A stretch of DNA of 64,000 nt from Lathyrus oleraceus (GCF_024323335.1 NC_066579.1:251713575-251777574); one strand, 5' to 3'; shown: positions 20,559 to 33,699, counted from the first letter of the stretch. Numbers and translations: made by a program. Notes: generated by a model from the letters alone, not told the origin.

Positions 20559-21555
20559 GTCTGAAAATTTTGCAAATAAACCCGTTAAGTTCCTTGAAAT
20601 TTTTTCTTTTTTCTGATGACATGAATGCAGATGAATGTATGAATGCATGAATGCAACAATCACACTCAAGGATCAAGCAAGTCACACCAGACAAAGGTCA
20701 TGGGAAAGCTCATTGTATCCCTAATATCAATCAACCATTTTGGTGGATTATGGTTTTCACCTTATCAACACCCAAGTTCCATTGATATTAACGGTACATG
20801 AACCGACTCAATCATCCTTAATGTCAATCATCCATTTTGGCGGATTATGGTTTGCACCTTATCAACGCCCAAGTTCCATTGATATTAAGGGTGTCTGAAC
20901 GACTCAACCATGAATCACGGGTTTGCTGAGAGTCACGAGCATGGAGTCTCGGTTAAGAACCACCCAAAGGGAGTGTACTAGGGTTTAAACCTGTCGGACA
21001 TGTTCTACCAGTGGTTCCCATAGTCATCATCCCATCTTTCGAATATTATCGGAGGAACGAATACTCGTATTCCAAAAATATTCTCAAGAGAGACTCTTAT
21101 GAGTGTAGTATCGTGTAACAATCGCATCAGATCTTACATCTGAACGACCTCCGCACTACATCCTAAAAATAGGCCAAGATGGGCTTGGTAAACTAAGGTC
21201 CTTGGCTTCTAAGGCACATGATTGAAAGAATAATGCCTAACCACAAATAACTTGTGTGACATTATTAATCCAACATGACCTCCACCAAGTGAATGGACTC
21301 GCAAGTCAACTGGCTAAGGAATACTCCACACCAGTCGACAAGACTATGCCATTCTCCTATCCTAAAGTGCACTCGAGTTCGGGTATAGAACTCATCTCAC
21401 AGAGATCACCAAAGCAAACAGCAATTGTATATCAAGCAATTCAATCATTACAATCAATACATTTATCCCAAATTGTACAAAAATATGTCAAATAACAAAT
21501 AAACAAATATCATACAACAAGGGTGAAAAGTAGGCAATACCACCAAGGAGAAGAT
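20559..21555 (-). other. 5' leader of element A
   Basis: Untranslated leader between the PBS and ORF1. It aligns with the leader of B. It carries a tandem duplication of about 95 bp (20720-20890) that B has once, and each unit holds an inverted repeat. No credible open frame. Confidence 0.8.
20720..20890. repeat. Tandem duplication with inverted repeats in leader of A
   Basis: Two units contain TAATATCAAT or TTAATGTCAAT near the left and ATTGATATTA near the right (arms 20722-20731/20781-20790 and 20816-20828/20878-20890). Element B has a single unit with a perfect 16-bp inverted repeat (1227-1242, 1292-1307). Possible RNA stem-loop upstream of ORF1. Confidence 0.75.
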
Positions 21556-21572
21556 CCCCAGTAGAGTCGCAA
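21556..21572 (-). other. Primer-binding site of element A (tRNA-Arg type, two mismatches)
   Basis: Six nucleotides inside the 5' LTR the minus strand reads TTGCGACTCTACTGGGG. Element B has TGGCGACTCTGCTGGGG at the same place, which pairs with the 3' end (acceptor plus CCA) of plant tRNA-Arg. A differs at two positions, one in the part facing the CCA end. Confidence 0.85.
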
Positions 21573-22611
21573 CTTTTCTGTAGCGGTGTATTCGTCATTT
21601 TATGATTTATTGACTAAATCAAAAGCAAAGCATACAAAGAAATCGAGTCGCCACCGCACTTTTATTTATCCAAAGGAATGGCTAAAAAGCGAACAAAAGC
21701 CTAAGAAGTTTTACACATAGAAAACTAATGAAAGATCAGAGAATCTGGGTAAGGGGTTAATTACGCAATGGGAAGGTGTTAGGCACCCAAAACGTCCTAG
21801 GTACTCCTAGGGAGCCCTTTTCACACTTGTTGTATAAAAAAAAGTTTATTTGTTTATGACATATTGTGCAAACAATGATGGAAGGGATGAGAAAAGAATA
21901 TACAATTTTTATTGTTTTTGTGTTTGAACGGATGAACCCGTTGCCTACGTACCTCTCCATTGAAGGTAAGGATCAAAACGCCGTAGTTCGGCTAAAAGAT
22001 TTCCAAAATATGAGTGGGTTCATTTTAAAACAAAAGCCCTAAGGTCTTTCGTTATCCACGGGAGAAAACTCAACCTTATACAAACAACAAGTCCACCATG
22101 TGAGAACAACTTCAATTCGCTAGTGAGGGGTTAACCCTATAATAAGCAAGGAAGTCTTACAATTCAATCACTAAGGACAAGAAGGTGAGATTAACATCAA
22201 CCAACTAGGATAAATAAAACCTATGGCTAATGTATGAAAACTTATCAAGAATGGACAAAGCCACAAAACAATTGAATGAGTGAGATTAACCAATTAGGAT
22301 TTATTCACAAAAGATGGTCAAAGTATGATTAGAATTCAATTCAAAGAAGTATTATGAAATGGAGTTTGAAAAATCAAAGGCCTAAAGCCTAGGTTTCTAA
22401 TTTGAAAAGAGATGACAATGTTTGCACAATATTTGTCAAGGTTTTTGAATTAACATGTGAAAAGGGAGTTTTGAAAACACACACAAAAAATGGAAGGGTG
22501 AGGAAGTAAAACTTCTTAGATGTTCACCTCTTGAAATCATATGGAAGATGATTCAAGTGTGTCCTTTGGAATGAGGCAACAATGCAAGTAAGCAAATGAA
22601 CAAAGCAAGGT

Positions 22612-22863
22612 GATACCGGATGCCAATCAATGGACTTATACCAATCTCACAAACAAACATGGATACCGGATACCAATCAATGGACTTACACCAATCTCCT
22701 AAAACAACACAATGATACCGGATGCCAATCAATGGACTTATACCAATCTCACAAACAAACATGGATACCGGATACCAATCAATGGATTTACACCAATCTC
22801 CTAAAACCAAACAATGATACCAGATGCCAATCAATGGACTTACACTAGTCTCACACCATATCA
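22612..22863. repeat. LTR-internal tandem repeat, about 51-bp units (A, 5' LTR)
   Basis: Same five-unit block as 2809-3060, units beginning GATACCGGAT with CCAATCAATGGA, differing at a few bases between the two LTRs. Confidence 0.9.
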
Positions 22864-25801
22864 TTGGAACAACTGCCAAGTAATGGACTTATGCTTGTCT
22901 CCTCCATGGACAAAGCAAAAATGCTATAAAGCAAAGCTTATGAAATGATATACCAATGATGATGATAAATGCACTAAGGCACACTCAAGCAGATATGCAC
23001 AGATGAATCAAGTAACAAACATACAAGTCAATTAGCACACACTATATTCAAGCAATTAGGCTCAAGCAAGGTTAGACTTTACAGTCAACTGGAATGGGGT
23101 AAGTGGTGCTCTTAACCTTAACATTGAGAGTTAAGGTGAAGCAGATGAAATGGAGATGAGGGGTGTGCCTCATAGCTTCTATCCCTGGTCAGGGAGAGCA
23201 TTGAATAATAGAATGTGTGGGAGTTCAGAAAGTTGGAACTCTTCTCCACAAGAGAATGACTCTATAGATCTTGGGTTAATATCCACAATGCATCAACATG
23301 TAATGTGAGCAAAGGGATGACACACTGAATAGTAGGAGATGGACTACACATCTCTTTTATCTACCAATTGCCTCATATGAGGGCTTTTCCTGCTTGGCAC
23401 AAAGAGTAAACAATCACAAGCATTGCCTCTTAAGGAGGACTTCAGACAGGTGCCTGACCACATAACAGGCCAAGTCTTCCAGACTACATGAAGAAGAGAT
23501 GTTATACCTAAGTGGTTAAGCAACCAAGCAAAAGCAAGTTCAAAAGTGAACTTAAGCAACTAATGTACCTGTGGAAACATCAAACAAATCAGTACACAGT
23601 ACAGACAAACAACCAACAGTTAATGCAACAAATAACCAATATACACAATGTGTAATCCAAAAGTCAAACTCAAAAGAGTCAACATCAACCTACAAAACAC
23701 ACATTAGTAGTCAAAAGCAAATATCAAATGCTCTCAAGATGAGGCATCTTCAATTGTGTAACTTGAATGTGTAACCTGAAACAAAGCTTCAAACATGAGA
23801 GGCAAACCACTAGGTCAAAGCCTAGGGTCAAAGATGGAGAAAAATTTCAAAACAGAAGCTGAAAATTAACATGAATCAATTTCAATCAAAGCTTGAAACA
23901 ATCCAAAAGGTCTCACATCAATATCATATACCAAGTCCATGTCATGAACCAAAGAAAGCAAGGTATGCAAGTTGAAACCACATTGTGACATCAGAATGAA
24001 CAAATGCACATCAATCCTAAAATGATTCAATTAATCTCAACAAAAATCATGGCTAAACAGAACATACAACATGATCAACACACCAAAAATTAGAGCAATT
24101 GGACATGGTTAAGCATGGTAAAGAAATTCCTCAAGTCAAGGCAATCAAAACAAGCTCAAATAGGACATAACTTGGCACATCAACTTAGCACAAGCCTAAA
24201 ACAGAAATGAAACAAAGTAAAAGCCTCAAACCAAAGCCACAACAAACTTCAATATGTCTAGAAACAATGTGCAAAATTTCACATCCATATGATAAAGCAC
24301 AAGCATTTCATAAATCAATGAAATTCAAGACTATTCAAAAGTGCATAAATGATCATACAGCAAGAAAAATCTCAAACAAATCAGAAATGGATCCAAAAAT
24401 TCCACAACAAATCATGATCAATCACAACATCCATAGGAAGCATCATACAGAGAATCACAGCATTTGGAATTCATTTGGCATGGCAAATCAATTAATCAAG
24501 TTGGACAAGCAAAGGTGTGACACACATTGTCTCACCTACATTCACAAGATCATAACTCAGCAACCACAAATGATAAAAATGCAAACTCAACACCAAAATG
24601 TCCAGCATGAAGTCTAGTTTAAGCATGTCAAATTTCAAAAGCATTGGATCAAAACTCAGAATTTCACAAAAGATATGGCAAGCAAGGTACAAAATATGAT
24701 ACATGTTAACATTCTCTAGAACCAATTTAATTTCAGCCATGCACAATTTGAGTAAAAATAACCAAAACATTCTAGACAGAAAACGGGACCTAACACAAAA
24801 ATCCTCATATTTTTTGGATGTATTTTCAATTTAATATGGATTTTATAAGGTGATGAAAAATTAAAAAAAGGCATGAAACATGGCATGTGAAGCAATGGAG
24901 GGAAAAGGAAATAAATGTGGAGCAATTTGAAATAATGATGGAGCCAGGAATCGAAGCCAGGCAATATTTGAAATGGATGGCGCGCTAGCTTAAAACGACA
25001 TCGTTTGGCATAACCCTAGACGCACGTGCATGCATGCAAAGCGGAATCCGCAGGAAACAATGAAGAACTGGCAGGTAATTTCGCAGCAAACGGTATGAAG
25101 GTTGTGGTAAAATCCGCAGGAAAAACGCAGCAAGTTATGAACACGATGAAGATCTTCAAGATCTTCATCTCCAGATTTCCAGAAATTTCCAAAGTCTCCA
25201 GAAATTAACATTGAGCATATCATTGTGTTCATCAATCAACATACAACATGAATCAACAAATATTTCATCCAAAGATCAACAAACACGCATGGATCGAATA
25301 GAAAAAGAATCATCAACCAAACTTTGAACAACCATATCTCACTCAAATATGCACGGATTCACACGATTCAAAGCCTAAACTGACCAACATTCAAAGATCT
25401 ATCATATTAGCATAATAATTTTAAGAAAATAAGAGGTCGAATTGGATCCTCTTGTGGAAGCAGAACTGGATTCAGCTGGATTCGAGCCTTTGCAATGATC
25501 AAAACCTCCTCTACAATGCTTGTGAAGGTGAATGGGAGGAGAATTGTAGCTCAGTTATGCACGATTCCACAGAATTGTTGATTTGCCATTGTTGCTTCCA
25601 AGCTTCAAACACTCCAATGCTGCACGATTCCAGCTGATTTTATGGAGGATCCTGCTCAATATTAACTCAATAACCAGAATCAAACAAGAAAATGGATTGG
25701 CAAATGAAGAAATTGGAAGAAAATTTGAGAGAGAAATTTTGTGTTTCTAGATCTAGATCTGAAAAAATGAAGTGTTCTTCACCAATTCTGTTAGGTTTTT
25801 G

Positions 25802-25809
25802 CTTAAATA
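25802..25809 (-). promoter_or_regulatory. TATA-like box of element A promoter
   Basis: TATTTAAG on the minus strand, followed downstream by AACCTAACAGAATTGG. It lies about 1.1 kb into the LTR, at the position where elements B (30536-30545) and H (59141-59148) also have TATA boxes, so U3 is about 1.1 kb and R/U5 about 4 kb. Confidence 0.6.
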
Positions 25810-26930
25810 CTCCTTCCTAATCATGTTTAGATTAAGCTCTAATCAAATGCTAAGTGGATTAGGGAAATGGAGGTGTTTGGACAAAATGGGATTTCCACCC
25901 TTGTGCATGAAAATGGTGCATGAACAGTACACGAATGCAAGCTATTTTCACTCAAAATGAATTTTTAAAATCAATTGAAATGGCAAAATATTCAAATGAT
26001 TTACCAAATTTAAATTGTGAAATTTCCCTCCAAAAAATCAAGATGTTGCAAATGATCATGTGATGATGATTGATGCAATGCAAGGCAAGATTATGAAATT
26101 ATAGGTCATGACAAGAATTTAGCAAAAAGAGCCATGCAATTTGGAGCTTTGGTTTGAAAGTTATGCATTTTTGAATCTCCATGTACACCTTGCCATGTTT
26201 TGATCATAATTCCTTAACCACACATGAGAAATTGATGATCTTGGACTTTTTGGAAATGGGAGATAAAGATCTACAACTTTCTTGTTCAACAAAATTTCAT
26301 TTGAAGCTTTCTTGATGAAGTAATCTTGAGGAGAAAACCTTTCCATTTTTGGCAATTTTGAATTATAGGTCACTTTCTATTTTTGGAAAGTTTTGACCTG
26401 ACTTTATTTTCTTCATTGTTGATGTTTGAAATGTCAAATGAGACTTGTTTGAACATGAATGAAGTATTTCCCATCACTTCCCACCTCCAAATCCAACAGT
26501 TGACTGGGCAGTTGACTGGCTAGGGTTTCAGTTGACTGAAGAATGCCTTGATGAGATTCAAGCCTCTACCACTTGAGATTCTGATTCAAAATGACATCAT
26601 AGCTCATGTAAGCTCTTGTGAATGATTATGGTGCCCAAATTCTCAAGAATGGCCACCATCTATTGCTCAATGAATGCTTTTGACTGCTTTGACCTAAGAT
26701 TGCTTCATCTGCAAGGCAAAGGTTAGATGACATATATTTGTACTTTTGGTTAGTGATAAAAAGAAAAGCAATGATATACAAAATGCCAAACATGCTTGGT
26801 GATCAAGAAATCACTCTCAAAAGCTGACCCACCCACAGGGAAGGAAGCAAGGTGCACAATGATCCTTGAGGCAATGAATGATATGATATGATGCCATGAG
26901 GGATCTTAGGGACAAAATTGGGGTCTTACA

Positions 26931-26935
26931 CTATC
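26931..26935. repeat. Target-site duplication of element A, right copy (CTATC)
   Basis: CTATC after the terminal CA of the 5' LTR of A; pairs with 1770-1774. Confidence 0.93.
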
Positions 26936-27112
26936 CTAAGTGCACTCGAGTTCGGGTATAGAACTCATCTCACAAAGATCACCAAGCATACAAGGAATTA
27001 ATATTTCAAGCAATTCAATCATCACATACAATACAGTAATCCCAAATTGCACAAAAACATGTCACGAAACAAAATTCAATACAATACAACAAAAATGAAA
27101 AGTAGGCAATCT
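26936..27112 (-). other. 5' leader of element B, PBS-proximal piece
   Basis: Continues the leader of B across the insertion of A. It matches the PBS-proximal leader of A (21355-21555), for example GTGCACTCGAGTTCGGGTAT. No coding region. Confidence 0.85.
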
Positions 27113-27129
27113 CCCCAGCAGAGTCGCCA
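27113..27129 (-). other. Primer-binding site of element B (tRNA-Arg)
   Basis: Minus strand TGGCGACTCTGCTGGGG, six nucleotides inside the LTR end at 27136. Complementary to the tRNA-Arg 3' end including CCA; the family's usual primer. Unmutated, unlike in A. Confidence 0.9.
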
Positions 27130-28369
27130 CTTTTCTGTATCGGGGTATTCGTTACCATTAGAGATATTTACTAAATCCAAGGTAAACCATACAAGTCGAG
27201 TCACCACCGTACTTCTATTTATCCAAAGGAATGGTTAGAAAGCGAACAAAAACCTAAAAGTTTTATCGAATCAAAAACTAGTAAAAATGTCAGAGATCTG
27301 GGTAAGGGGGTTGGTTATGCAATGGGAAGGTTTTAAGCACCCAAAACATCCTAGGTACTCCTAGGGAGCCCTTTTCACATTTGTTGTAAGGTTGATATTT
27401 TGTGAAAATTTATTTGTGCAAACATGATTGAAGAGATGAGAAGAGAATATACAAGTTTATTTACATTTTGTGTTTGGATGGATAAACCCATTGCCTACGT
27501 ACCATCTCAAAAAAGATTAGGATCAAAACCTCGTAGTTCGGGGTAAAAATCTGAAAAATGATTTGGTGAATTGATTGGTCCAAAATCCTTAAGGTCTTTT
27601 GTTATCCAAGGGAGAAAACTCAACCTAAAACCACAAATCCACCATGTGAGGATAACTTCAACATGCTAGTGAGGGGTTAACCCTATAATAAGCATGGAAG
27701 ACTCATTGTCCATCACTAAGGATATAGGTGAGTATTACATCTACCTCAAGGATAACTCAAACCTAATAGCTAAAGGTTATGAAAGGTTTTGATTAAGAAA
27801 GTGGCCATTGAAACCACAAAAAAGACATTTGAATGGGTTATATTTACTAATGAAAAGTATGTACAAAAATGGTCAAAGTTGACTTAGAAGTTCAATCCAA
27901 AATAAGTGTTATGAAAAGAAAAGTTTGAAAATCAAAAGCATAAGGCTTAGGTTTCTAATTTTTGAAAAGAAATGTTAAATGTTTGCACAAACGTTTTGGC
28001 TTGGGTTAGAGTGGAGAGAAGAAGAAGAATGGCTAAAGTCCTAAACATACAAGAGGTAAGGGATAAGAGAACAAGACCACAAATGGAGTTCCTCTCTTGA
28101 GATCATATTGATGATCCAAGTAGCTCCCATCCTTTGGAATAAGCAATCTCATAAGCATAAACTCAAGCAATCAACAATCAAATGAACTCTGGAAAAGCTC
28201 CTCAATGTATCTTGGATCTCCCTCTCTTAGAATCTCATGGCAATGGTTCCTCAATTTGAATCAAGGTGGAATCCCTAGCACAAGAACACACACATCAAAA
28301 GATTCTAGCAAAACAAACAAGGAATGGACAAGAAGAGTTTAGGAGTTGGTCCTTTCAAGGCCATCTTCA

Positions 28370-28465
28370 AGCTTTAAGCATTCTAAAGGCATGAGGCCTA
28401 GTTGCTCTTTGACATTTTAAGCATTCTAAAGGCATGAGGCCTAGTTGCTCTTTGACTCCAAATTT
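28370..28465. repeat. Short tandem duplication in LTR of B
   Basis: Two adjacent copies of a unit of about 48 bp containing TAAGCATTCTAAAGGCATGA and CCTAGTTGCTCTTTGAC. Confidence 0.85.
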
Positions 28466-30535
28466 GCATAGGGAAAGTCCTAAAGTCTAAGTCCATTTGT
28501 CCATTTCTTTGCATTTGGTCAACAACAATCAAAACAAAACACAAGCACAAATGATATATACACAATTATATGTGCTCAAGTGAGCAAAAGGCAAATTGCA
28601 TTAACATAAACATGTGCTCAAATGAGCAAAAGGAAAAAGCAAATGAATAATATGTACAAAAATAATAAATTGCATAAATGTAAAGTGCAAAAAGTAAATG
28701 TTAATGGTTAGTGTTAGAAGTTAGTATGCCATAAGGAAAATTTAGCGCTATGTTAAGCAATCGTAATTGGACTTATGTAGAAGTCAGAACTATCTGAGGC
28801 CGGTCAATAATAATGTTTGGCAACAACACAAGTTAGAAGTCTTGATTAGTGAACCAAGTTCAAACAACTTGCCATGCCAAAAGAAAAAGATAATTGATCT
28901 TGTATTGGTTTAAGTCCTTTGCATGATTTAGGAAGCAACCTATCCTTAATGCAAAGCCATTCACTTGATCATTTGATCAAGATGAATTAGATTTGGATGA
29001 AGGAAGATTAAACCTCCCTAATCAATGCTAACTTATCAACCTTTAACTCATTGATCAAAAGAAAAGAAGAAGAAGAAGGAGATGAAAAATGGAAAATGGA
29101 AATGAAAAGAATAAAAAGCATTAAATGAAATAGCATGTACCAATCAACAAGGGTTGACAATTGACATTGAGGATCATGGTCAAACAATCAACAACAGAAG
29201 TGAGATGAAGATTGGAAGTCAAGACATGAACAAAATATTTTTGGCATTTTTAATATTTAAAATAAACTTGAATTAAAATATTAAAGAAAGGTCAAACTTC
29301 AAAATCACTTCAAATCAACTTTGAAAAGTCCAAGTGATTAATCCTAAGTTCAGCAAGGTCAAACAAAGTTTGACAAAAAATTTCAGCATTTTTAAAAGTC
29401 AGAAACTATTTTTACTCAATTAAAAATGAATAAAAATAACCTAATTGAACTAAAATCTCAAATAAATCTCAAATCAATTAAAAAATTGATGAGAATATTT
29501 TTCATAGATCCATCATCATTCAAATAGGTTGAGAAAATATTTTTGTATTTTTTGAATATCAAAAACTATTTAAAATGAATTAAAAATAACCAGAAAAGAG
29601 AAAATTCACAAAAAATATCAAATGGTGAAATAAAAAATATTAAAAATCATTTTTAGAAACTAGAATTAAAAAGAGAAATAATGCAATTGGTCCCATATTT
29701 TTTGGATTAAAAATGAAAGAGTTATGAATTTTTGAAATAAAATGAAATAAAAGAAATAAATGGAAATTAAGAAAAATCAGAAAAAAGGAGAGACGTCTGA
29801 TCAAGCCTCATTAATTGACGTGGCTGATCAAACACTCCACAAGTGCGCGCTTACCATGTACATGAGTCAAGCGCATGGTACCGTGCATTATTGAAAGTCA
29901 TAAGAACGAAGGGCTATGATTAGATCTAGGAAACGCATCCAATGGTCTAGATTTGATCTGGCAAAGAGACGGTGGTGTACACCACCGTCTTCTCTGGCGA
30001 GGTTGCATTTTCCGGTGAGAGTTGCAGAGGTAAAAAACTTAATGAAAACGAGCAATCCTGATATCATTGGAAAGCTGGAGTGATGTACATCACCCCTATA
30101 CCATTAGTTTCTCTTCTAAATCCCTATAGTAAGAGAAATCAGAAGGAGAAAAATATGGTGTTCATGCTGAACTTCATGGATTTCAAAAATTGAGCACACA
30201 ACAATGATGCCTCTATAGAGAGGACTTCAGACAACACAATATCAAGGCCAATAGATCAAGGAGTAAGGAGTTTCGAAGAAAAAACCAGTTGATGCACACC
30301 TTTGAACTATGGAGCTTTGAGTCTCTTTCCTTGCTTCCTTTTGCCAAACAGAACTTCAATAGACTAGATGATGAAGGTTTAGGAACTTTAGATATGAAGA
30401 TTCAACCAAATTCAATTGAATTTCAGATCTGAAATTTTGAAGAAATGTGAACTTAGTTCCTTTGGTATGGTTGGGAATTGATTTCTGCAGAGCTTTAGGC
30501 GCCTTTAGGTTGAGTTAGAATGAATTTGAGTAGCT

Positions 30536-30545
30536 CTATTTATAG
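30536..30545 (-). promoter_or_regulatory. TATA box of element B LTR promoter
   Basis: CTATAAATAG on the minus strand, a consensus plant TATA box about 1.5 kb from the U3 end. Confidence 0.7.
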
Positions 30546-32054
30546 CACAAAGTGATGCAAGGCATGTAGAATTCGTGTGCATGAAGTGAGGGGGCCTCCA
30601 TGCATGGGCCTGTACAGGCGCATGGGAGGCCCAAATGAATGGCAAATTAGTGTTCAGATGTAAGCAAGATGAAATGGACGTGTACATGTGATTGAATTGG
30701 CTTGTGTAATGAGTTTCAACATGTTATGCATAAATGAGCCTAAAACTTCACCTCTTCGAAAATGCCAATTAGAAAATCCAAACATAAGCATATGGGTAAT
30801 GGTTAGAAAGGTCTTACCATAAGGAACAAATGTTACGTTGAGCAAAAACTCGTTTGAAGTGTGGAAATTTATGAAAACAGGCCATGAAGTTCATAGTGCT
30901 AAACATGCCTTTGAGAATTTTGTCAAATTGAAACAACTTCAAGCCCTTATGTTTTGATTATGCAAGCCTAAAATGAAAGAACCTCCAACATCAAAGTTGT
31001 AGATCTTTTCAATACAATCAAAATAGACTTCAAGTTTGTATCATTTGGATTTTTATGAAGTTATGGGCACTTGAAGTTGGACTTTTTTGCCTTGCAATGC
31101 ATTTGGTCCAAAGTGACCTATAATGTTTTGCATTATCACATGTACTTACTTTGCGATTTTGAAATTTTGTTCAAAATAACATTTGAAGTAGACATCTTAA
31201 GCTTTCCAATGCATTTGATTCCACCTCAAAATCATGAAAAATGAATGAGTTATGTTCTTGGGAAGTTGACCCAAAATTAGGGTTTCAGTCAAAATGACCT
31301 ATAATGTCTTGGAATGGGAGATGACCTTAAAAGATTTAAATCAAATTTTTATGAACATGAAAGTTGTTCATATTGTCCTTAAGAACATTTTTTCTCCTGG
31401 GATCATCTCCATTTGACCAACACATAAAATGTTAGGTCTCAGTGCATTTCAAAATAGTCAGATGAATTGACTGATCAACTTCTTAAGTCCACAACTCATA
31501 TCTTGATGAATTGATGATTGAGGACACTCAAATAAGCTCAAATATGCATGAAATAATGAATTGCAGAACTTCCCTTGATTGTATTTGATCATGGGCTGAG
31601 GTTGCTTCATGAGCAAGGCATTGTGGATGATCAGATGAATTAGGGTTCCTTGGGATACAAGCCTCAAACCCTTTGACTTGCTTTGATCAAAATGATGCAT
31701 TGAGATGCTAGGGAGGTATATTTGATGGATGAGAGCTTTGGGAACCATTTCAATGCTTGCCTTTATCTTCTCTTGGCCATATCATTGCACAAAGGATCAC
31801 CTAGAAGCTTTTGACCTTGTGATTGCTCAAGCTACAAACAAAAGATGTTAGTGACATATTTTTGTGCTTTTGGTTAGTAAACAAAATGAGAAAAGAAATA
31901 ATATACAATTCAAGCATGCTTGGTGATCTCAAACCACTCACAAGAGGTCCCACCCAAAGGTAAAGGGAACCTAGATGCTTATGATCCTTGAGGCTTTGCA
32001 AATGCAATGTTAAGATCCCATGAGGGATCTTAGGGCCAGAATTGGGGTCTTACA

Positions 32055-32768
32055 GAACATATCAAGGATTAACCCTCTGGGAACGAACCAGCGATTACAA
32101 CTACCTTTTTACTGGGTAGAATACCAAAGAGAGAGAGTATTTGTCACCGGTTAGGATGAACATATCAAGGATAAACTCAAAGTAGGGGAAGAAAATATCT
32201 GTCATCGGTTAGGATGAACATATCAAGGCTCGACTTCCTGGGGAAACGTGAAAATGAACCCGCTAGGGAAAAAGGTTACCTTTGTCGGGTATTGGGCAAA
32301 AGCAAAATACTCACAAACTGAGAAGAATATTACCAGTTACTGGGTAATAGACCTCGAAGGAGACCAAAATCATCTATCTATGTAAGATCTAGAAAGAAAC
32401 AGTCAATCAAAGACTCAACCTAATGAGGAAATAACTCAGGGGGAGTGGCTCCATCCAGATAATCAACTGGGGAGGAAACTGAAATAATAATCATCCACGA
32501 GGAAATAACTCAATGGGGAATAATAAAGGTTAAAATCTTTCTGCTTAGGGGGGCTGACACTTTATAATTGAATGAGGACAAACACACTGGATCTGCGGGG
32601 GGGGGGGGGGGGGGGGGGGACACCACCATAGCAGAGGATCAGAGAAATAATGAATCACAAAGTACAAATAATAATACAATAATGAAATCTATGAATGTAT
32701 GTGTATATGTATATGTATATATGATGATTATGCTGACATGTTGGCAGCAATTTTGGTAAAACCAAGAG
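32055..32768 (-). mobile_element. Element D: 3' UTR fragment of another Ogre-like element
   Basis: Repeat-rich sequence resembling the 3' UTR of A near 9000-9900: CATCGGTTAGGATGAACA, CTACC...GGGTAG hairpins (32101-32119), a TATTACC/GGTAATA hairpin (32328-32349) and a CATAGCAGRRGA motif. Element B ends at its left side and a copia element begins at its right side. It contains a run of 23 G (32597-32619). No coding region. Confidence 0.75.
32597..32619 (+). repeat. Homopolymer of 23 G
   Basis: An uninterrupted G run in element D where element A has CATCTGCTTGGGAAG. Long G runs are rare in plant DNA and hard to sequence, so length is uncertain. Confidence 0.9.
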
Positions 32769-33685
32769 TGTTCACAAGATGTCACATGTGATGTCTTAAC
32801 ATAAGATATCTTGTACCTGCTGGATGTTTAAAATATAATTATGCAGGATTGTTCTAGGATGTCAGACCCGATGTCATAACATCTGTATACTGAACATTTA
32901 GTCTGAATGTTATGTATTATGTGATTGCGTTTTTAATGGCAATCTGTGTATGATTGATGAGTTAATTGAACACACTATCAATCAGTAATTACAACATGAT
33001 TAACTTATTTTCCAAAGAGATCTAATCAACTATCATGAGAAAATATGAATGGAAAATAGTTTTAGGGTTTTATGATGTCCAAGCCCAGCTGAATGCTTCT
33101 ATAAAAAGGACATGGAAAACCTGATTTGATACACAAGAAATAACGAACGAAATATTGAGAGAGAATAAGGGTTTTAGTCTTGTGTGGTCGTGTGAATTGT
33201 AAGCCATTCAATTCATCCATATATGATTGAATTGGTCTGATTTTTGAGTTGTAATTTGTCACTCAAAGCTTTTAAGCATGAGTGTGTGTCTACTTAATTG
33301 AAGCTGTTAAGTAAGATCAAGTGTGTGTCTTTGAAGAGTGTCTTCTTGTCATTGTAATTCTTGTTTAATATCACCGGTGTGATTGAGGGGGAGTGAGTGG
33401 GATCTCATATCTAAGAGTTCTTAGGTAGAAGTCACACGAGTAGAGATTAGGTGAAAAAGACTATAACTTGTGTAGTTTACTGAGAGTCTTTGAACTGATT
33501 CTATTTTAGTGGATTTCCTTCCTAGCTTGGTAGCCCCCAGACGTAGGTGAGTTTGCACCGAACTGGGTTAATAATTGCTTGCGTCTCTTGCATTACAGTT
33601 CTTTATCTTTTATCCAGTTTGAATTTTTCAGATATTAGTGTCATGACATTACCTTCGACATCTCATATCTCATACCAGAATTTCA
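32769..33685 (+). repeat. 5' LTR of the copia element (917 bp)
   Basis: Starts TGTTCACAAGATGTCACATG and ends AGAATTTCA three nucleotides before TGGTATCAGAGC. It has a TATA box at 33100-33108. The partner LTR is outside the window, so the 5' boundary rests on the TG terminus and PBS spacing. Confidence 0.75.
33100..33108 (+). promoter_or_regulatory. TATA box in copia LTR
   Basis: TATAAAAAG within CTTCTATAAAAAGGACATGG, about 330 nt from the LTR start, a usual place for a copia U3 promoter. Confidence 0.65.
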
Positions 33686-33687
33686 AT

Positions 33688-33699
33688 TGGTATCAGAGC
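33688..33699 (+). other. Primer-binding site, initiator tRNA-Met
   Basis: TGGTATCAGAGC, the standard copia PBS complementary to the 3' end of initiator tRNA-Met, three nucleotides after the LTR. Confidence 0.92.

Larger units (their letters stand above)
1775..26930 (-). mobile_element. Element A: complete 25.2 kb Ogre-like Ty3/gypsy retrotransposon
   Basis: Two LTRs of 5,363 and 5,352 bp in the same orientation enclose, in element direction (minus strand), a tRNA-Arg-type PBS, leader, ORF1, gag-pro, intron, pol and a long 3' UTR. A 5-bp CTATC duplication flanks it. The size, ORF1 upstream of gag, the two RNase H domains, the intron between protease and RT, and the tRNA-Arg primer are the known hallmarks of Ogre elements (Tat lineage). 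The LTRs are very similar: I count five differences in the first about 217 aligned bases, so the insertion is recent. The element has lost autonomy: two TAG codons in pol, a protease active-site change and a frameshift near the gag start. It lies in the leader of a related element, B. Confidence 0.95.
21579..26930 (-). repeat. 5' LTR of element A
   Basis: In element direction from TGTAAGACCCC (26930) to CCGCTACA (21579). Contains the promoter (TATA-like box 25802-25809) and the about 51-bp tandem units (22612-22863). It is near-identical to 1775-7137. Open frames inside are repeat-derived or antisense to nothing recognisable. Confidence 0.95.
27136..32054 (-). repeat. 5' LTR of element B (4.9 kb)
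   Basis: Plus-strand ends TGTATCGGGG and GGGGTCTTACA, the same termini as the LTRs of A, with a PBS next to it. The middle is strongly diverged from A; the two ends are the clearest homology. It contains a good TATA box (30536-30545) and a short tandem duplication (28370-28465). No gene. The element continues left through 26936-27135 and 1-1769. Confidence 0.9.

Noticed and set aside
24207..24617. 136-codon plus-strand frame in the 5' LTR of A
   Set aside because: The matching part of the other LTR has the frame broken; Lys/Gln/His-rich composition reflects A-rich DNA.
27047..27238. 63-codon plus-strand frame over the PBS of B
   Set aside because: It spans PBS and LTR end, which explain the sequence; no domain.
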